In this document: positions 46,364-56,716 of the stretch, piece by piece
Position numbering within the stretch: position 1 is the stretch's first letter
Layout: every line of letters starts with the position of its first letter
Source of the DNA: Carnobacteriaceae bacterium zg-C25
Lineage (GTDB): Bacteria > Bacillota > Bacilli > Lactobacillales > Aerococcaceae
DNA: 64,000 nt
Direction: 5' to 3'
Assembly: GCA_017945845.1 (NCBI GenBank)
Contig: CP072828.1
Coordinates: 496,001 to 560,000 of the forward strand
The notes under the pieces: generated by a model
The model's input: only the letters and a program-made list of their open reading frames with translations
What the model was told of the DNA's origin: nothing
The model's database searches: none
Made by a program: the position numbers and the translations under genes

Positions 46364-49300
46364 TTGAAATATGTAATCAATAAGCTAGGCAAAATGATAG
46401 CGGTATTCATTTTGCTAGCATCACAGCTTCTCAGTTTTGGCGGGGGGTACACCCAAGCCTTTGCAGAAGATAATACAACTTCGGTTGTTACAACATCTGT
46501 AACATATGTTGATAAGAGTGTGACTGGCACAAAATCTGGAGAAAATACATCGTTTTATTTAAACGTTGCTGTATCCGGATCAAACACAAATTATCAACAA
46601 CCATATGTTGATGTTGAATTTAGTAAGTCTCTTTTTGAAAAACCAAATAACCCGTCAACCGCAGCGAGTTTGGAAAAATATGAATTGGTAGAAACGGCTG
46701 ATAAATATATTATGCGTTTTACGTATAAAAGTTTAGCAGGTGGTACAAACGTCTCAATTCCTTTTCAGTTGAAATTAAAACCGCATCAATTGATGAATAA
46801 CGAAAAATTTGATATCAAACAAACGTTTTTCACGAATGATGATGTAGAAGTTTACAACAATACCAATCAATTTGTTGTTGAAACGAATAAACCAACGATT
46901 GGTAGAATTGCAAATTATGTTCATACCATTCCAGGTCCTGAACCAGTTCCAGCAACAGTAGCAAATGATCATATCGTTACAATTCCGGGTCCAGGTCTTC
47001 TACCACCACAAGTTCAATATGCAGGATATGGTAGAGATAGTCGACCAGTTGAAGTGAGTATTGTTACCCCTGATAATTTTATGTTCGATCAAGCGTTAAA
47101 TGCCGACTGGACCTATGATGCTACAACGAAAACATTAAAACGTGTCATTATTCCTAACGAGACAAAAACTAGTGGTACGTATGATTTTAATTTTGCTTTT
47201 AAACTACAAAATCAACCGTTTGATGTTCCGGTACCGTTTACGTACTCAATAGCTTATAAAAATAATGACGGTACAACAGAACCGATTGAAAGCAATCGTG
47301 TACAAAATGTAACGTTTAACTATTATCCTTACCAAGAAGGAACAATGGGAATTGTAAAAACAGGTACACCTTATCAACGTTTTTATTCTGAAACAGATTT
47401 TAATTCGGAATATGCTTGGACCTTAGGTATTGATTTTGGCGATGCTACGAAATATGTTCAAATCGGAGATAAAGTTGGATTTGATAAAATCACGGATACA
47501 CCATCTAATAATGTGGGACTTAAATTTAATGAAGTTGCCATTTATACACCTGCTGCTTTACCGAACGGCATTTACGATGCAGATAATTTAGCGAAATTAT
47601 CACGTAACCGTGTCGTTGGGACTTTACCAGATGATTCGACAGAAGAAATCGCGAGAAATGTTCCACTGTCAACATCTGCTAATAAACAATTTGTTAATTT
47701 AAATGGTAAAGTATTTAAAAAAGTAGAATTTATTTTTGATGAGCCTGTTTTAGTCACTAAACTAGATGACAAAATCCATAGAGTTATTGTGGTTGAGTAT
47801 CGTACAACATTGGATCAACCAACAATTGCTAAAATCGATACATGGGCAAAAGATTTAAAAAACTATAGACAAACATATAGCATTCCAAACAGAGCTAGTG
47901 TTTCGTACAAGACACATACTTCACCGGAAGCTCTTTCTTCAACAACTGTACGTCCATCATTGGCGTTTGTTTTTGGATCATACACTTATTTAACAACACC
48001 TAATGGTGGTACTTTAGTTTATCCAGATCAAGTCATTCAATACCGTAACCGTCTTAACATTGAACAACGTTCACGGGCGGATAAAGAGTTTAAAGATGGT
48101 AAAGTGATTATTTTAGCACCTCCAGGATTAATTTGGAACGGTGTAACTAGAGTAAGAGATGAGGATCCTTCAGAAGGAACCTTTAAATTAAGTGATACAT
48201 ATGAAACCGTTTATAACTATAAAGACACTGGTAAAACAGCGTATATTTACGATATTGTAGAAAGTACAATTTACGGAAATAAAACAGATGATTCTCTTTT
48301 AGATGATTATAAAGAAATAATTGGGTCATTTACAACAACACGTGAGTTACCTGAAAATACAACGTTAACTATTGAAACACTATATTCATTTAGTAATAAT
48401 AAAGTCTTTAATAATGATTTAATTGTCGGTAACAAACCAGACCGATTAGATGTTGATGAAGATGGCGATACTGCGGAAAATCTTACTGATTCATCTGCAC
48501 CATTTATTTTCACACCACCAAAAGAGTTGATTGTAAGTAAAAAATCAAAAAATGACGGTGAAGAAGACGGGAAATACTTCAGTAGTACAACAACAGACGG
48601 TTTAGATGTCTTAAATTATCGTGTTGATATTTTTAATAATACAGATAATCCAATTGGAAATGCTACTGTAATTGATGTGTTGCCACATTTAAATGATTTG
48701 GTCATCGTACCAAATAAAGAAGGTGTCTATGCTGAACGTGGTACAGAGTACCGTTCTACTTTAGTAGGACCAGTTACAGCACCAGAAGGGTATACAGTGT
48801 ATTACACAAGCGATGCTCCAAAAGGCACATTGGCAGGAAATGTAGCGTTGAATTGGGTATTAGCCAATGCCGTTACAGATTTTTCAAAAGTGACAGCTTT
48901 AAAATTTGTAATGAACCCAGGTAAAGAAATTGCTCCAAAAATGACAGACCATGTGTACTTTAGTGTCAAAAATCCTTCAACAACAACTGTTGATGGTAAT
49001 CGCGTTTCAAATAATACGGTAGCGTACTACTTCGGCAATAACGTTGATGGTGCGGTAGAATCTTTCAAAAATACAGCTGTTTTAACAGAGTATGTTGTTA
49101 AAGGTAAAGCGTATTATGACCGTAATGATGACAGTACATTTAATGAGGGTGATGTTGTAATTGCCAATCGTGAAGTCGTATTGTACAAAGTTGAAAATGA
49201 TGTTGAAACTGAAGTATCTCGAACAACAACAAATGATGCGGGAGATTACACATTTACTAACATCATTGAAAAACGCGGTGACTATCGTGTTAAAATTACA

Positions 49301-52291
49301 AAAAATCCAAATGATTTATTAACAACTCCTTTAGCATCTACAGCTACAGATGTTAATAATGACTTAACGGCTGATGATTATGCTGCGGTAACGTTAGATG
49401 CCCAAAAACAACGTGGCGTATTAAACTTAGCGTTAAAAAATATTTTCGGTACAGTAAATACTTACCATCAAAGTGAAACGGGAGAAACGTTATCACCAAG
49501 TACAACACAAGTAGGCGTGGTAAACACTACTTACAATACGCAACCAGCAACAATTGAAAACTACACATTTAAAGAAGTATCGACAACTTTAGGTTCAGCA
49601 GCTACTGGTAACTTTATTGATGGCACGGTTAATGTGTACTATATTTACCAACGTAGTAATGCTGGTAAAGTTACTGTAACGCATAAAGATGAAACAGGTG
49701 CAACAGTATCTCCACAAGTTGAATTGAATGGAACGAATAAACTTGGTTTACCATACACAACGAATTTCGTAACTGTGGAAAACTTTACATTGATTACGAC
49801 ACCAGAAAATGCGACAGGAACATTTACAACAGTTGATCAAACGGTTAACTATGTATACCGTCGTAATGATGCTGGTAAAGTTACTGTAACGCATAAAGAT
49901 GAAACAGGTGCCGTATTAGCGCAACCAGTTGAATTAAACGGTACACAAAAACTAGGTTTACCATATACAACAAATGCAGTAACAGTTGAAAATCACACAT
50001 TGATTACAACTCCAACAAATGCAACAGGAACGTTTACAACAGGCGAACAAACAGTTAACTATGTCTACCGTCGTAATGATGCTGGTAAAGTTACTGTAAC
50101 GCATAAAGATGAAACGGGTGCCGTATTAGCGCAACCAGTTGAATTGAATGGTACACAAAAATTAGGTTTACCATATACAACAAATGCAGTAACAGTTGAA
50201 AATCACACATTGATTACAACTCCAACAAATGCAACAGGAACGTTTACAACAGGCGAACAAACAGTTAACTATGTCTACCGTCGTAATGATGCTGGTAAAG
50301 TTACTGTAACGCACAAAGATGAAACAGGTGCCGTATTAGCGCAACCAGTTGAATTAAACGGTACACAAAAATTAGGTTTACCATATACAACAAATGCAGC
50401 AACGATTGACAACTATGAATTAGTGACAACACCAACAAACGCGACAGGAACGTTTGCAACAGGCGAACAAACTGTTGAGTATGTATACCGTCGTAAAAAT
50501 GCTGGTAAAGTTGTTGTGACACATAAAGATGAAACAGGTGCTGTATTAGCGCAACAAGTTGAGTTAGATGGCACACAAAAACTAGGTTTACCATATACAA
50601 CAAATGCAGTAACAGTTGAAAATCACACGTTGATTGCAACACCAACAAACGCAACAGGAACATTTACAACAGGCGAACAAACTGTTGAGTATGTCTACCG
50701 TCGTAATGATGCTGGTAAAGTTGTTGTGACACATAAAGATGAAACAGGTGCCGTATTAGCACAACAAGTTGAGTTAGATGGCACACAAAAACTAGGTTTA
50801 CCATACACAACAAATGCAGCAACAGTTGAAAATCATACGTTGATTGCAACACCAACAAACGCAACAGGAGCATTTACAACAGGCGAACAAACTGTTGAGT
50901 ATGTCTACCGTCGTAATGATGCTGGTAAAGTTGTAGTAACATTCAAAGATGAAAACGGCGAAGTGTTAGCTGAACAAGTTGAATTAGATGGCACACAAAA
51001 ATTAGGTTTACCATACGAAACAACATCAGCGACAGTTGAAAACTATGAATTAGTGGTAACACCAGAAAATGCGACAGGCACATTTACAACAGAAGAACAA
51101 ACGGTTGAATATGTTTATCGTCGTAAAAACGCTGAAAAAGTTGTGGTAACATTCAAAGACGAAAACGGCGAAGTGTTAGCTGAACAAGTTGAATTAGATG
51201 GTACACAAAAACTAGGTTTACCATACGAAACAACATCAGCGACAGTTGAAAACTATGAATTAGTGGTAACACCAGAAAATGCGACAGGCACATTTACAAC
51301 AGAAGAACAAACCGTTGAATATGTATACCGTCGTAAAAATGCTGAAAAAGTTGTGGTAACATTCAAAGACGAAAATGGTAATGCATTATTACCACCAGTT
51401 GAATTGGATGGCACACAAAAATTAGGTTTACCATACGAAACAACATCAGCGACAGTTGAAAACTATGAATTAGTGGTAACACCAGAAAATGCGACAGGAA
51501 CATTTACAACCGAAGAACAAACAGTTGAATATGTCTACCGTCGTAAAAACGCTGAAAAAGTTGTGGTAACATTTAAAGACGAAAAAGGTAATGTATTAGC
51601 ACCATCAGTTGAATTAGACGGTACACAAAAATTAGGCTTACCGTACGAAACAACATCAGCAACAGTTGAAAACTATGAATTAGTTGCATTACCAGCAAAC
51701 GCGACAGGCACATTTACAACCGAAGAACAAACGGTTGAATATGTATACCGTCGTAAAAATGCTGAAAAAGTTGTCGTAACATTCAAAGACGAAAACGGTA
51801 ATGTATTAGCACCATCAGTTGAATTAGATGGTACAAACCAATTAGGTTTACCATACGAAACAACATCAGCGACAGTTGAAAACTATGAACTAGTTGCATT
51901 ACCAACAAACGCAACGGGCACATTTACAACAGATAAACAAACGGTTGAATATGTATACCGTCGTAAAGACGCTGGTAAAGTGGTTGTAACGTATACTGAT
52001 GAAAACGGTAAAGTGCTAGCGCAACAAGTTGAGTTAGACGGTAAAAATAAACTAGGCTTACCATATGACACTGAAAATAAAGTCATTGAAGGTTATGTAT
52101 TGATTGCCGTACCAGCCAATAAAGCAGGTATCTTCGGTACAGACGCTCAAGAAGTACGCTATGTTTATCGTGCTTTACCAAAACCTCAATTGCCAAAAAC
52201 AGGACAACAATCTGACTTTGTTGGATTAGGTGGTATTTTATTGGCAGTTGCTTACATGTTAAAACGTCAAAGAAAACAACATGTGAAATAA
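46364..52291 (+). CDS. Giant LPxTG wall-anchored adhesin with MucBP-like repeats
   Basis: This protein is about 1975 residues. A signal peptide (hydrophobic MIAVFILLASQLLSF, likely cut after AFA) leads to a 900-residue unique region of beta-rich domains with PGPEPVP-type linkers. A SdrD B-like domain follows (about 909-1020, GKAYYDRNDDSTFNEGDVV), then a divergent repeat and twelve 70-residue MucBP-like repeats (about 1100-1939). LPKTG (about 1943-1947), a hydrophobic span and a basic tail complete the sortase signal. It likely binds mucin or host glycans. Start is ambiguous: ATG 46346 contains the GGAGG site itself, ATG 46357 is best spaced but encodes only eight residues in another frame, so TTG 46364 is used. 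Confidence 0.9.
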   Translation: MKYVINKLGKMIAVFILLASQLLSFGGGYTQAFAEDNTTSVVTTSVTYVDKSVTGTKSGENTSFYLNVAVSGSNTNYQQPYVDVEFSKSLFEKPNNPSTAASLEKYELVETADKYIMRFTYKSLAGGTNVSIPFQLKLKPHQLMNNEKFDIKQTFFTNDDVEVYNNTNQFVVETNKPTIGRIANYVHTIPGPEPVPATVANDHIVTIPGPGLLPPQVQYAGYGRDSRPVEVSIVTPDNFMFDQALNADWTYDATTKTLKRVIIPNETKTSGTYDFNFAFKLQNQPFDVPVPFTYSIAYKNNDGTTEPIESNRVQNVTFNYYPYQEGTMGIVKTGTPYQRFYSETDFNSEYAWTLGIDFGDATKYVQIGDKVGFDKITDTPSNNVGLKFNEVAIYTPAALPNGIYDADNLAKLSRNRVVGTLPDDSTEEIARNVPLSTSANKQFVNLNGKVFKKVEFIFDEPVLVTKLDDKIHRVIVVEYRTTLDQPTIAKIDTWAKDLKNYRQTYSIPNRASVSYKTHTSPEALSSTTVRPSLAFVFGSYTYLTTPNGGTLVYPDQVIQYRNRLNIEQRSRADKEFKDGKVIILAPPGLIWNGVTRVRDEDPSEGTFKLSDTYETVYNYKDTGKTAYIYDIVESTIYGNKTDDSLLDDYKEIIGSFTTTRELPENTTLTIETLYSFSNNKVFNNDLIVGNKPDRLDVDEDGDTAENLTDSSAPFIFTPPKELIVSKKSKNDGEEDGKYFSSTTTDGLDVLNYRVDIFNNTDNPIGNATVIDVLPHLNDLVIVPNKEGVYAERGTEYRSTLVGPVTAPEGYTVYYTSDAPKGTLAGNVALNWVLANAVTDFSKVTALKFVMNPGKEIAPKMTDHVYFSVKNPSTTTVDGNRVSNNTVAYYFGNNVDGAVESFKNTAVLTEYVVKGKAYYDRNDDSTFNEGDVVIANREVVLYKVENDVETEVSRTTTNDAGDYTFTNIIEKRGDYRVKITKNPNDLLTTPLASTATDVNNDLTADDYAAVTLDAQKQRGVLNLALKNIFGTVNTYHQSETGETLSPSTTQVGVVNTTYNTQPATIENYTFKEVSTTLGSAATGNFIDGTVNVYYIYQRSNAGKVTVTHKDETGATVSPQVELNGTNKLGLPYTTNFVTVENFTLITTPENATGTFTTVDQTVNYVYRRNDAGKVTVTHKDETGAVLAQPVELNGTQKLGLPYTTNAVTVENHTLITTPTNATGTFTTGEQTVNYVYRRNDAGKVTVTHKDETGAVLAQPVELNGTQKLGLPYTTNAVTVENHTLITTPTNATGTFTTGEQTVNYVYRRNDAGKVTVTHKDETGAVLAQPVELNGTQKLGLPYTTNAATIDNYELVTTPTNATGTFATGEQTVEYVYRRKNAGKVVVTHKDETGAVLAQQVELDGTQKLGLPYTTNAVTVENHTLIATPTNATGTFTTGEQTVEYVYRRNDAGKVVVTHKDETGAVLAQQVELDGTQKLGLPYTTNAATVENHTLIATPTNATGAFTTGEQTVEYVYRRNDAGKVVVTFKDENGEVLAEQVELDGTQKLGLPYETTSATVENYELVVTPENATGTFTTEEQTVEYVYRRKNAEKVVVTFKDENGEVLAEQVELDGTQKLGLPYETTSATVENYELVVTPENATGTFTTEEQTVEYVYRRKNAEKVVVTFKDENGNALLPPVELDGTQKLGLPYETTSATVENYELVVTPENATGTFTTEEQTVEYVYRRKNAEKVVVTFKDEKGNVLAPSVELDGTQKLGLPYETTSATVENYELVALPANATGTFTTEEQTVEYVYRRKNAEKVVVTFKDENGNVLAPSVELDGTNQLGLPYETTSATVENYELVALPTNATGTFTTDKQTVEYVYRRKDAGKVVVTYTDENGKVLAQQVELDGKNKLGLPYDTENKVIEGYVLIAVPANKAGIFGTDAQEVRYVYRALPKPQLPKTGQQSDFVGLGGILLAVAYMLKRQRKQHVK
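49661..52180 (+). repeat. Twelve tandem 210-base repeats in the adhesin gene
   Basis: Units start at 49661 and recur every 210 bases through 51971 without a single length change. Each encodes 70 residues opening with (A)GKVxVT or EKVVVTFKDE, then LGLPY and ending VEYVYRR. Units 2 and 3 are nearly identical at DNA level, units 5 and 6 and units 7 and 8 are also close pairs, while units 1 and 12 are most divergent, the usual sign of internal duplication. Confidence 0.95.
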
Positions 52292-52312
52292 CACATTTTA
52301 AAAAATAAAATT

Positions 52313-52353
52313 AACGTGTCGGTACTAATCTGATTAGTGCCAACACGTTTTTT
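52313..52353 (+). terminator. Terminator of the adhesin gene
   Basis: AACGTGT (52313-52319) pairs with ACACGTT (52343-52349); inside, GG-ACTAATC pairs with ATTAGTGCC with small bulges. TTTTT follows. Confidence 0.85.
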
Positions 52354-52473
52354 GTTTTGATATGACGATGATTTATGAGATAATGAAAAGTAGGCATCTC
52401 TTTAATTTTAAAAATGTCTTTTTGAATTTTGATGGATTAAAGAAGATGATGAATATAAAAAGTGAGGCAATAA

Positions 52474-53349
52474 ATGATTAAATATATTATTTCAGATGTT
52501 GATGGGACGTTACTAGGCAATGATAAACAATTACCACAACGCAATTTCAATGCCATTCAAAAAGCACAGAAAAGCGGTATTCAATTTGGTATTGCGACAG
52601 GACGAGATATAAAGGGTATGATGTTTGTATCTGAAAAATACGGCATTCGATTGGATTTAGGCGTTGTTGGTAATGGCGCACAAGCCGTTGATAAAAATGG
52701 GCGATTTTTGGCAGAATGTTACTTGCAAACGGATGCTTTTTTAAAGGCTACAGCAATTTTGACGCAACAAAATTTACCGTATATGGTCTATACAAAAGAG
52801 GGCGTTTTTGCGGTGAATCCAGAATGGGTGAGAGACTGTTTTATTGAGCGCTCACGCATTAAACATGGTGCAACGGCAAGTGATTATCAGCCGGGCGGTC
52901 GACTAAGCCATATGGCGTGTATGACGCTACAACCCATTGATGATTTAAGTACGTTTGCCGAGCGTCACGATATGATTAAAGTCGAATCGTTTGCAGTGGA
53001 TGTTTCGCATATTATCAAAACAAAAAGTCAAATTTCTCAAATTCCAAATATTTCTTGCTTATCGTCATTTCCTGATAATATTGAAATTACAGATCATATG
53101 GCTCAAAAGGGGTTAGTGTTAGAACGTATTTTACCGTTGTTAAATGCAACAAAAGAAGAAGTGGTGGTCATTGGAGATGCGTTAAATGATACGACATTGT
53201 TTGAATGCTTTCCATATGCTTTTGCACCAAGCAATGCCATTGAAGAGATTAAGAAAAAAGCGTTTAAAGTGGTCTCATCAAATGATGATGGAGCAGTTGC
53301 TGATGCGATTGAATGGGCATTAAAGTATAATCAAAACGAAATAAAATAA
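52474..53349 (+). CDS. HAD-superfamily Cof-type phosphatase
   Basis: This 291-residue protein has motif I SDVDGTLLG (nucleophile Asp8, acid Asp10), motif II IATGRD, and motif IV VVIGDALNDTTLFE, the class IIB HAD pattern with a large cap domain in between. Such enzymes dephosphorylate sugar phosphates, flavin or pyridoxal phosphate; substrate cannot be predicted. The gene stands alone and ends in a bidirectional terminator facing the MATE gene. Confidence 0.88.
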   Translation: MIKYIISDVDGTLLGNDKQLPQRNFNAIQKAQKSGIQFGIATGRDIKGMMFVSEKYGIRLDLGVVGNGAQAVDKNGRFLAECYLQTDAFLKATAILTQQNLPYMVYTKEGVFAVNPEWVRDCFIERSRIKHGATASDYQPGGRLSHMACMTLQPIDDLSTFAERHDMIKVESFAVDVSHIIKTKSQISQIPNISCLSSFPDNIEITDHMAQKGLVLERILPLLNATKEEVVVIGDALNDTTLFECFPYAFAPSNAIEEIKKKAFKVVSSNDDGAVADAIEWALKYNQNEIK

Positions 53350-53356
53350 CACAACA

Positions 53357-53394
53357 AAAAACTGATACGCTCTTGACGATTGTATCAGTTTTTT
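53357..53394. terminator. Bidirectional terminator between HAD and MATE genes
   Basis: ACTGATAC (53361-53368) pairs with GTATCAGT (53382-53389); AAAAA lies on the left and TTTTTT on the right, so it can serve both converging genes. Confidence 0.85.
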
Positions 53395-53474
53395 ATGTTC
53401 TAAATATTAAATGATGTATAAATCATCTTTTCCAATTTGTCCGTCATAAAACGGTGTGATGAAGCAAAAAGGCA

Positions 53475-54824
53475 CTATATTTTTTTAGATGCAGTTGAGC
53501 GAATGAAAGGGTTTCTATAAAAGGAATACGCTAGTTGTGTTGTCATAACGACCCAAATGATTGGTTCGCATAGCATAATGCCAAGATACCCCATATGTGG
53601 AACGATCAATAGCACGAATAATATTTTACCAACTAATTCAATGATACTTGAGATAAGCGGTTGTATTTTTTGACCCAATCCTTGTAGCGCATTACGCAAG
53701 CAAAGTAGAATGCCCAATACACAAAATAGCGGAGTGGCGATAAAAATATATGTTTTTGCCGTTTCAACTAGTACGGGATGCGTGCTTCCTGAAATGAAAA
53801 TGATGAGCGGTTCTGCGACAACATACATCAATAAGGCAACAAACACTCCCCAAATCATTGAACATTTAAACGCATAATTTATCGCTTTTCGAATACGTGC
53901 ATATTGTTTTGCACCAAAGTTTTGAGAAACAAACGTTGTTAGTGCCGTTCCAAAACTTGTAATTGGCATCAGGAAGAAAAATTGAACACGACGTGCCGTT
54001 GTTTGTGCAGCAATAATGAGCGGACCGAATTGGTTGACCGATGTTTGTAAAATGACGGATCCAATCGACACAATGGATGACATAAACCCCATTGACAACC
54101 CCTGTGCTAGTAGTTCTTTTAATAGCGCTTCATCAATTTTAAAATCGTTTTGATGTGGTAATAAGGTTGGCGCTTTAAAGTAAATATACGTAAAGCAACT
54201 GACGGCAGAAAAGAGTTGTGCAATAACAGTGGCGTATGCCGCTCCTTGAATACCGGTATGCAATTGGGTGATGAATACAATGTCCAACACAATGTTGATA
54301 ATACTAGCAATGACTAAAATAATGAGTGGTACGACACTATTACCAATTGCTCTCAACAACCCAGCCCCTAAGTTATAAGCAAACGTGACACTCACAAACA
54401 TTAAAATAATGTAAATGTAGGAAAACGCTTGGTCGATAATTTCTGCGGGAGTGTGTAAAGTTTGTAATAACGGGTGTAAACCGAAGTGACCGATGATCAT
54501 AACCATCAAAGAAATGCCGACACCGACCATAATGGCGTGTGCAGCGGATTGTCGAACGCGGTTTAAATCATTCGCTCCAAAAAAACGAGCAGTTACAATG
54601 CTCATTCCGTTACCGATACCTAAAGCAAAGCCGACAATTAATTCAAAAACGGCTGCGGTAGATCCAACTGCGGCTAGGGCGTTTTCGCCTAAAAAATTAC
54701 CAACAATAGTTGTATCTGCGGCATTGTAAAGTTGTTGAAAAATGGTTGAAATAAAAATCGGTATAGCAAAAAGAATTAAGGCACGCATAATCGGTGCATG
54801 TGTTAAATCTGTCTGTTTCTTCAT
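53475..54824 (-). CDS. MATE-family multidrug/cation efflux protein
   Basis: This 449-residue protein has twelve membrane helices in two halves. Diagnostic segments are FAIPIFISTIFQQLYNAADTTIVGNFLG in helix 1-2 and FVSQNFGAKQYARIRKA in the second half. It exports drugs or metabolites in exchange for Na+ or H+; a sodium driver would fit the Na+ V-ATPase of this genome. ATG 54824 is preferred to 54830, which sits almost on the AAGGAG. Confidence 0.88.
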   Translation of the reverse strand: MKKQTDLTHAPIMRALILFAIPIFISTIFQQLYNAADTTIVGNFLGENALAAVGSTAAVFELIVGFALGIGNGMSIVTARFFGANDLNRVRQSAAHAIMVGVGISLMVMIIGHFGLHPLLQTLHTPAEIIDQAFSYIYIILMFVSVTFAYNLGAGLLRAIGNSVVPLIILVIASIINIVLDIVFITQLHTGIQGAAYATVIAQLFSAVSCFTYIYFKAPTLLPHQNDFKIDEALLKELLAQGLSMGFMSSIVSIGSVILQTSVNQFGPLIIAAQTTARRVQFFFLMPITSFGTALTTFVSQNFGAKQYARIRKAINYAFKCSMIWGVFVALLMYVVAEPLIIFISGSTHPVLVETAKTYIFIATPLFCVLGILLCLRNALQGLGQKIQPLISSIIELVGKILFVLLIVPHMGYLGIMLCEPIIWVVMTTQLAYSFYRNPFIRSTASKKI

Positions 54825-54877
54825 TAGCATGTCTCCTTAAAATATCTTCAATAGTATATCATAAAAGTGGTTATGTT

Positions 54878-54920
54878 GGCTCTATGTTAAATAGGGTTGG
54901 TAGCTTATGCCATCAACCCT
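54878..54920. repeat. Dispersed repeat copy with hairpin
   Basis: GGCTCTATGTTAAATAGGG continues to GGTTGGTAGC, TTAT and GCCATCAACC, forming a hairpin with one mismatch and one G-U pair. It lies between the MATE gene's 5' end and the 3' end of the CBS gene. Confidence 0.8.
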
Positions 54921-54943
54921 AAAAATCAGACGATCACAATCAT

Positions 54944-54980
54944 TTAAAAAGACTGTTGACACTTTATTGGTCAACAGTCT
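54944..54980 (-). terminator. Terminator of the CBS-ACT gene
   Basis: AGACTGTTGAC (54950-54960) pairs perfectly with GTCAACAGTCT (54970-54980). On the minus strand TTTTT follows. Confidence 0.88.
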
Positions 54981-55004
54981 AAACCTATCTTCAGTTCGTT
55001 TTTA

Positions 55005-55646
55005 TTAAATACCATCATGTAAATCTTCTACTTCAATAATATTAAAATGGCGTTTATTTAATTTTGCGTTTAGTTTATCAAAAACGTCTGGTTCAATTTT
55101 GTCAGGTAGTGTAATGACTAAACGACGTGATTGAGTATAGTGGTCTTTATCAAATGTTTGTAAACCGGTAATTTCGGTAAATTTTTTGACAATTTTGACC
55201 ACTTCTAAAAATGACGTGTCGTCTTCGGGGATTTCAATGGCTAAAGCAAAACTCGCTTGTGTGACACGCCACGATTCCGATAACATGTTCATCACATCTG
55301 TGTGACGAACGATGCCTAAAAAGTGATGTTTGTCATCTAAAACACTAATATAAGGTAAATCTTTTAATGTAAAAAATAGAGTGTAGAAAGAATCTGTTTG
55401 ATACACATATTTTGTTGCGTTTTTAATGAGTAACATCACAGAGTCGTTTAAACTGCCACCATTGACTAAATGTTGATAAATATGATAGCGGTATAAGTTT
55501 CCGCGATATAGCGTTTCACTCGTATCTAATATCGGTAAACTACGGACGCTATTGTCTTCCATTAGTTGTAAAGCTGTCCCTAAATTAAATTCAGTTGTCG
55601 CAAAGGTCAGTTTAACTTTTGGAATTAAAAGTGCATTGATTAGCAT
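55005..55646 (-). CDS. CBS-ACT domain protein, possible cyclic di-AMP sensor
   Basis: This 213-residue cytoplasmic protein has two CBS motifs (about 1-135, with LQLMEDNSVRSLPILD and GIVRHTDVMNML) and a C-terminal ACT-like domain (about 138-205, FALAIEIPEDDTSFLEVVKIV). This layout matches CbpA-type proteins that bind cyclic di-AMP in Listeria, though AcuB-like proteins share it. It is a single gene. Ligand binding is inference from domain order. Confidence 0.78.
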   Translation of the reverse strand: MLINALLIPKVKLTFATTEFNLGTALQLMEDNSVRSLPILDTSETLYRGNLYRYHIYQHLVNGGSLNDSVMLLIKNATKYVYQTDSFYTLFFTLKDLPYISVLDDKHHFLGIVRHTDVMNMLSESWRVTQASFALAIEIPEDDTSFLEVVKIVKKFTEITGLQTFDKDHYTQSRRLVITLPDKIEPDVFDKLNAKLNKRHFNIIEVEDLHDGI

Positions 55647-55722
55647 AATGTATCCTTTTTAATTTTTTTCTAAATAGATTATAACATTTTTAATTTAGTA
55701 TAGCCACAACGTTGAACTCTTT

Positions 55723-55751
55723 TTGTCAATTCACTAAAAATGTGGTAAAAT
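55723..55751 (+). promoter_or_regulatory. Promoter of glyQS
   Basis: TTGTCA (55723-55728) and TAAAAT (55746-55751) are 17 bases apart, 45 bases upstream of the glyQ start. The leader is too short for a T-box; the palindrome ATCACGTGAT sits at the transcription start. Confidence 0.75.
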
Positions 55752-55795
55752 ATCACGTGATTAAACGCTTTTTAAGCAAGAAAGTGAGACGTTTT

Positions 55796-56716
55796 ATGTC
55801 AAAAGGAATGACTGTACAAAATATGATTTTAACGTTGCAAAACTATTGGTCAAACCAAGGGTGTTTGCTATTACAAGCTTATGATACGGAAAAAGGGGCG
55901 GGAACAATGAGTCCGTACACTTTTTTACGTGCCATTGGTCCAGAACCGTGGAATGCGGCATATGTAGAACCAAGTCGTCGACCAGCAGATGGTCGTTATG
56001 GCGAAAATCCAAACCGCTTGTTTCAACATCATCAATTCCAAGTAGTGATGAAGCCATCACCAGATAATATTCAAGAATTATATTTAGATAGTTTAAAAGC
56101 ACTAGGTATCGACCCGCTGGAACACGACATTCGTTTCGTAGAAGACAACTGGGAAAATCCATCATTGGGTTGTGCTGGATTAGGTTGGGAAGTTTGGTTA
56201 GATGGTATGGAAATTACACAATTTACTTATTTCCAACAAGTTGGTGGTTTAGAATGTTCGCCAGTAACGGCAGAAATCACTTACGGATTGGAACGTTTAG
56301 CCTCTTATATTCAAGAAGTGGAAAGCGTGTATGATTTACAATGGACGGATGCTGTAAAATATGGTGACATTTTTACACAACCTGAATTTGAACATTCAAC
56401 ATATGCATTTGAAAATAGTAACGCAGAATTATTATTAGAACTATTTGATAAATACGAAAAAGAAGCGTTAGCACAAATGGAAAAACAACTTGTCCATCCA
56501 GCGTATGACTACGTTTTAAAATGCTCACACACATTTAACTTAATGGATGCGCGCGGTATTATTTCCGTAACAGATCGTGCCGGTTATTTAGCACGTATTC
56601 GTAATATGGCACGCACGGTTGCAAAAACGTTTGTTCAAGCGCGTCGTGATTTAGGGTATCCATTATTAAGCCGTGAAGAAGCAGAAACATTATTGGCACA
56701 GGAGGCACAAAACTAA
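55796..56716 (+). CDS. glyQ: Glycyl-tRNA synthetase alpha subunit
   Basis: The protein is 306 residues from the ATG at 55796 ([18 protein letters not shown]), the conserved start of the family; upstream frame to 55712 lies in the promoter. The class II catalytic core includes [36 protein letters not shown] and [20 protein letters not shown]. It forms the alpha2beta2 enzyme with GlyS. Stop and start of the two genes overlap by one base. No T-box is seen, unlike many Firmicute glyQS operons. Confidence 0.96.
   Translation: MSKGMTVQNMILTLQNYWSNQGCLLLQAYDTEKGAGTMSPYTFLRAIGPEPWNAAYVEPSRRPADGRYGENPNRLFQHHQFQVVMKPSPDNIQELYLDSLKALGIDPLEHDIRFVEDNWENPSLGCAGLGWEVWLDGMEITQFTYFQQVGGLECSPVTAEITYGLERLASYIQEVESVYDLQWTDAVKYGDIFTQPEFEHSTYAFENSNAELLLELFDKYEKEALAQMEKQLVHPAYDYVLKCSHTFNLMDARGIISVTDRAGYLARIRNMARTVAKTFVQARRDLGYPLLSREEAETLLAQEAQN

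Noticed and set aside
50301-50873. Antisense open frames within the adhesin repeats
   Set aside because: They are produced by the 210-base repeats themselves, repeat with the same period and lack ribosome sites.
49661-52180. Regular repeat array considered as CRISPR
   Set aside because: Units are 210 bases, in frame, coding, and without unique spacers.
55647-55795. T-box leader before glyQS
   Set aside because: Only about 45 bases lie between the promoter and glyQ; no T-box sequence or antiterminator was seen.
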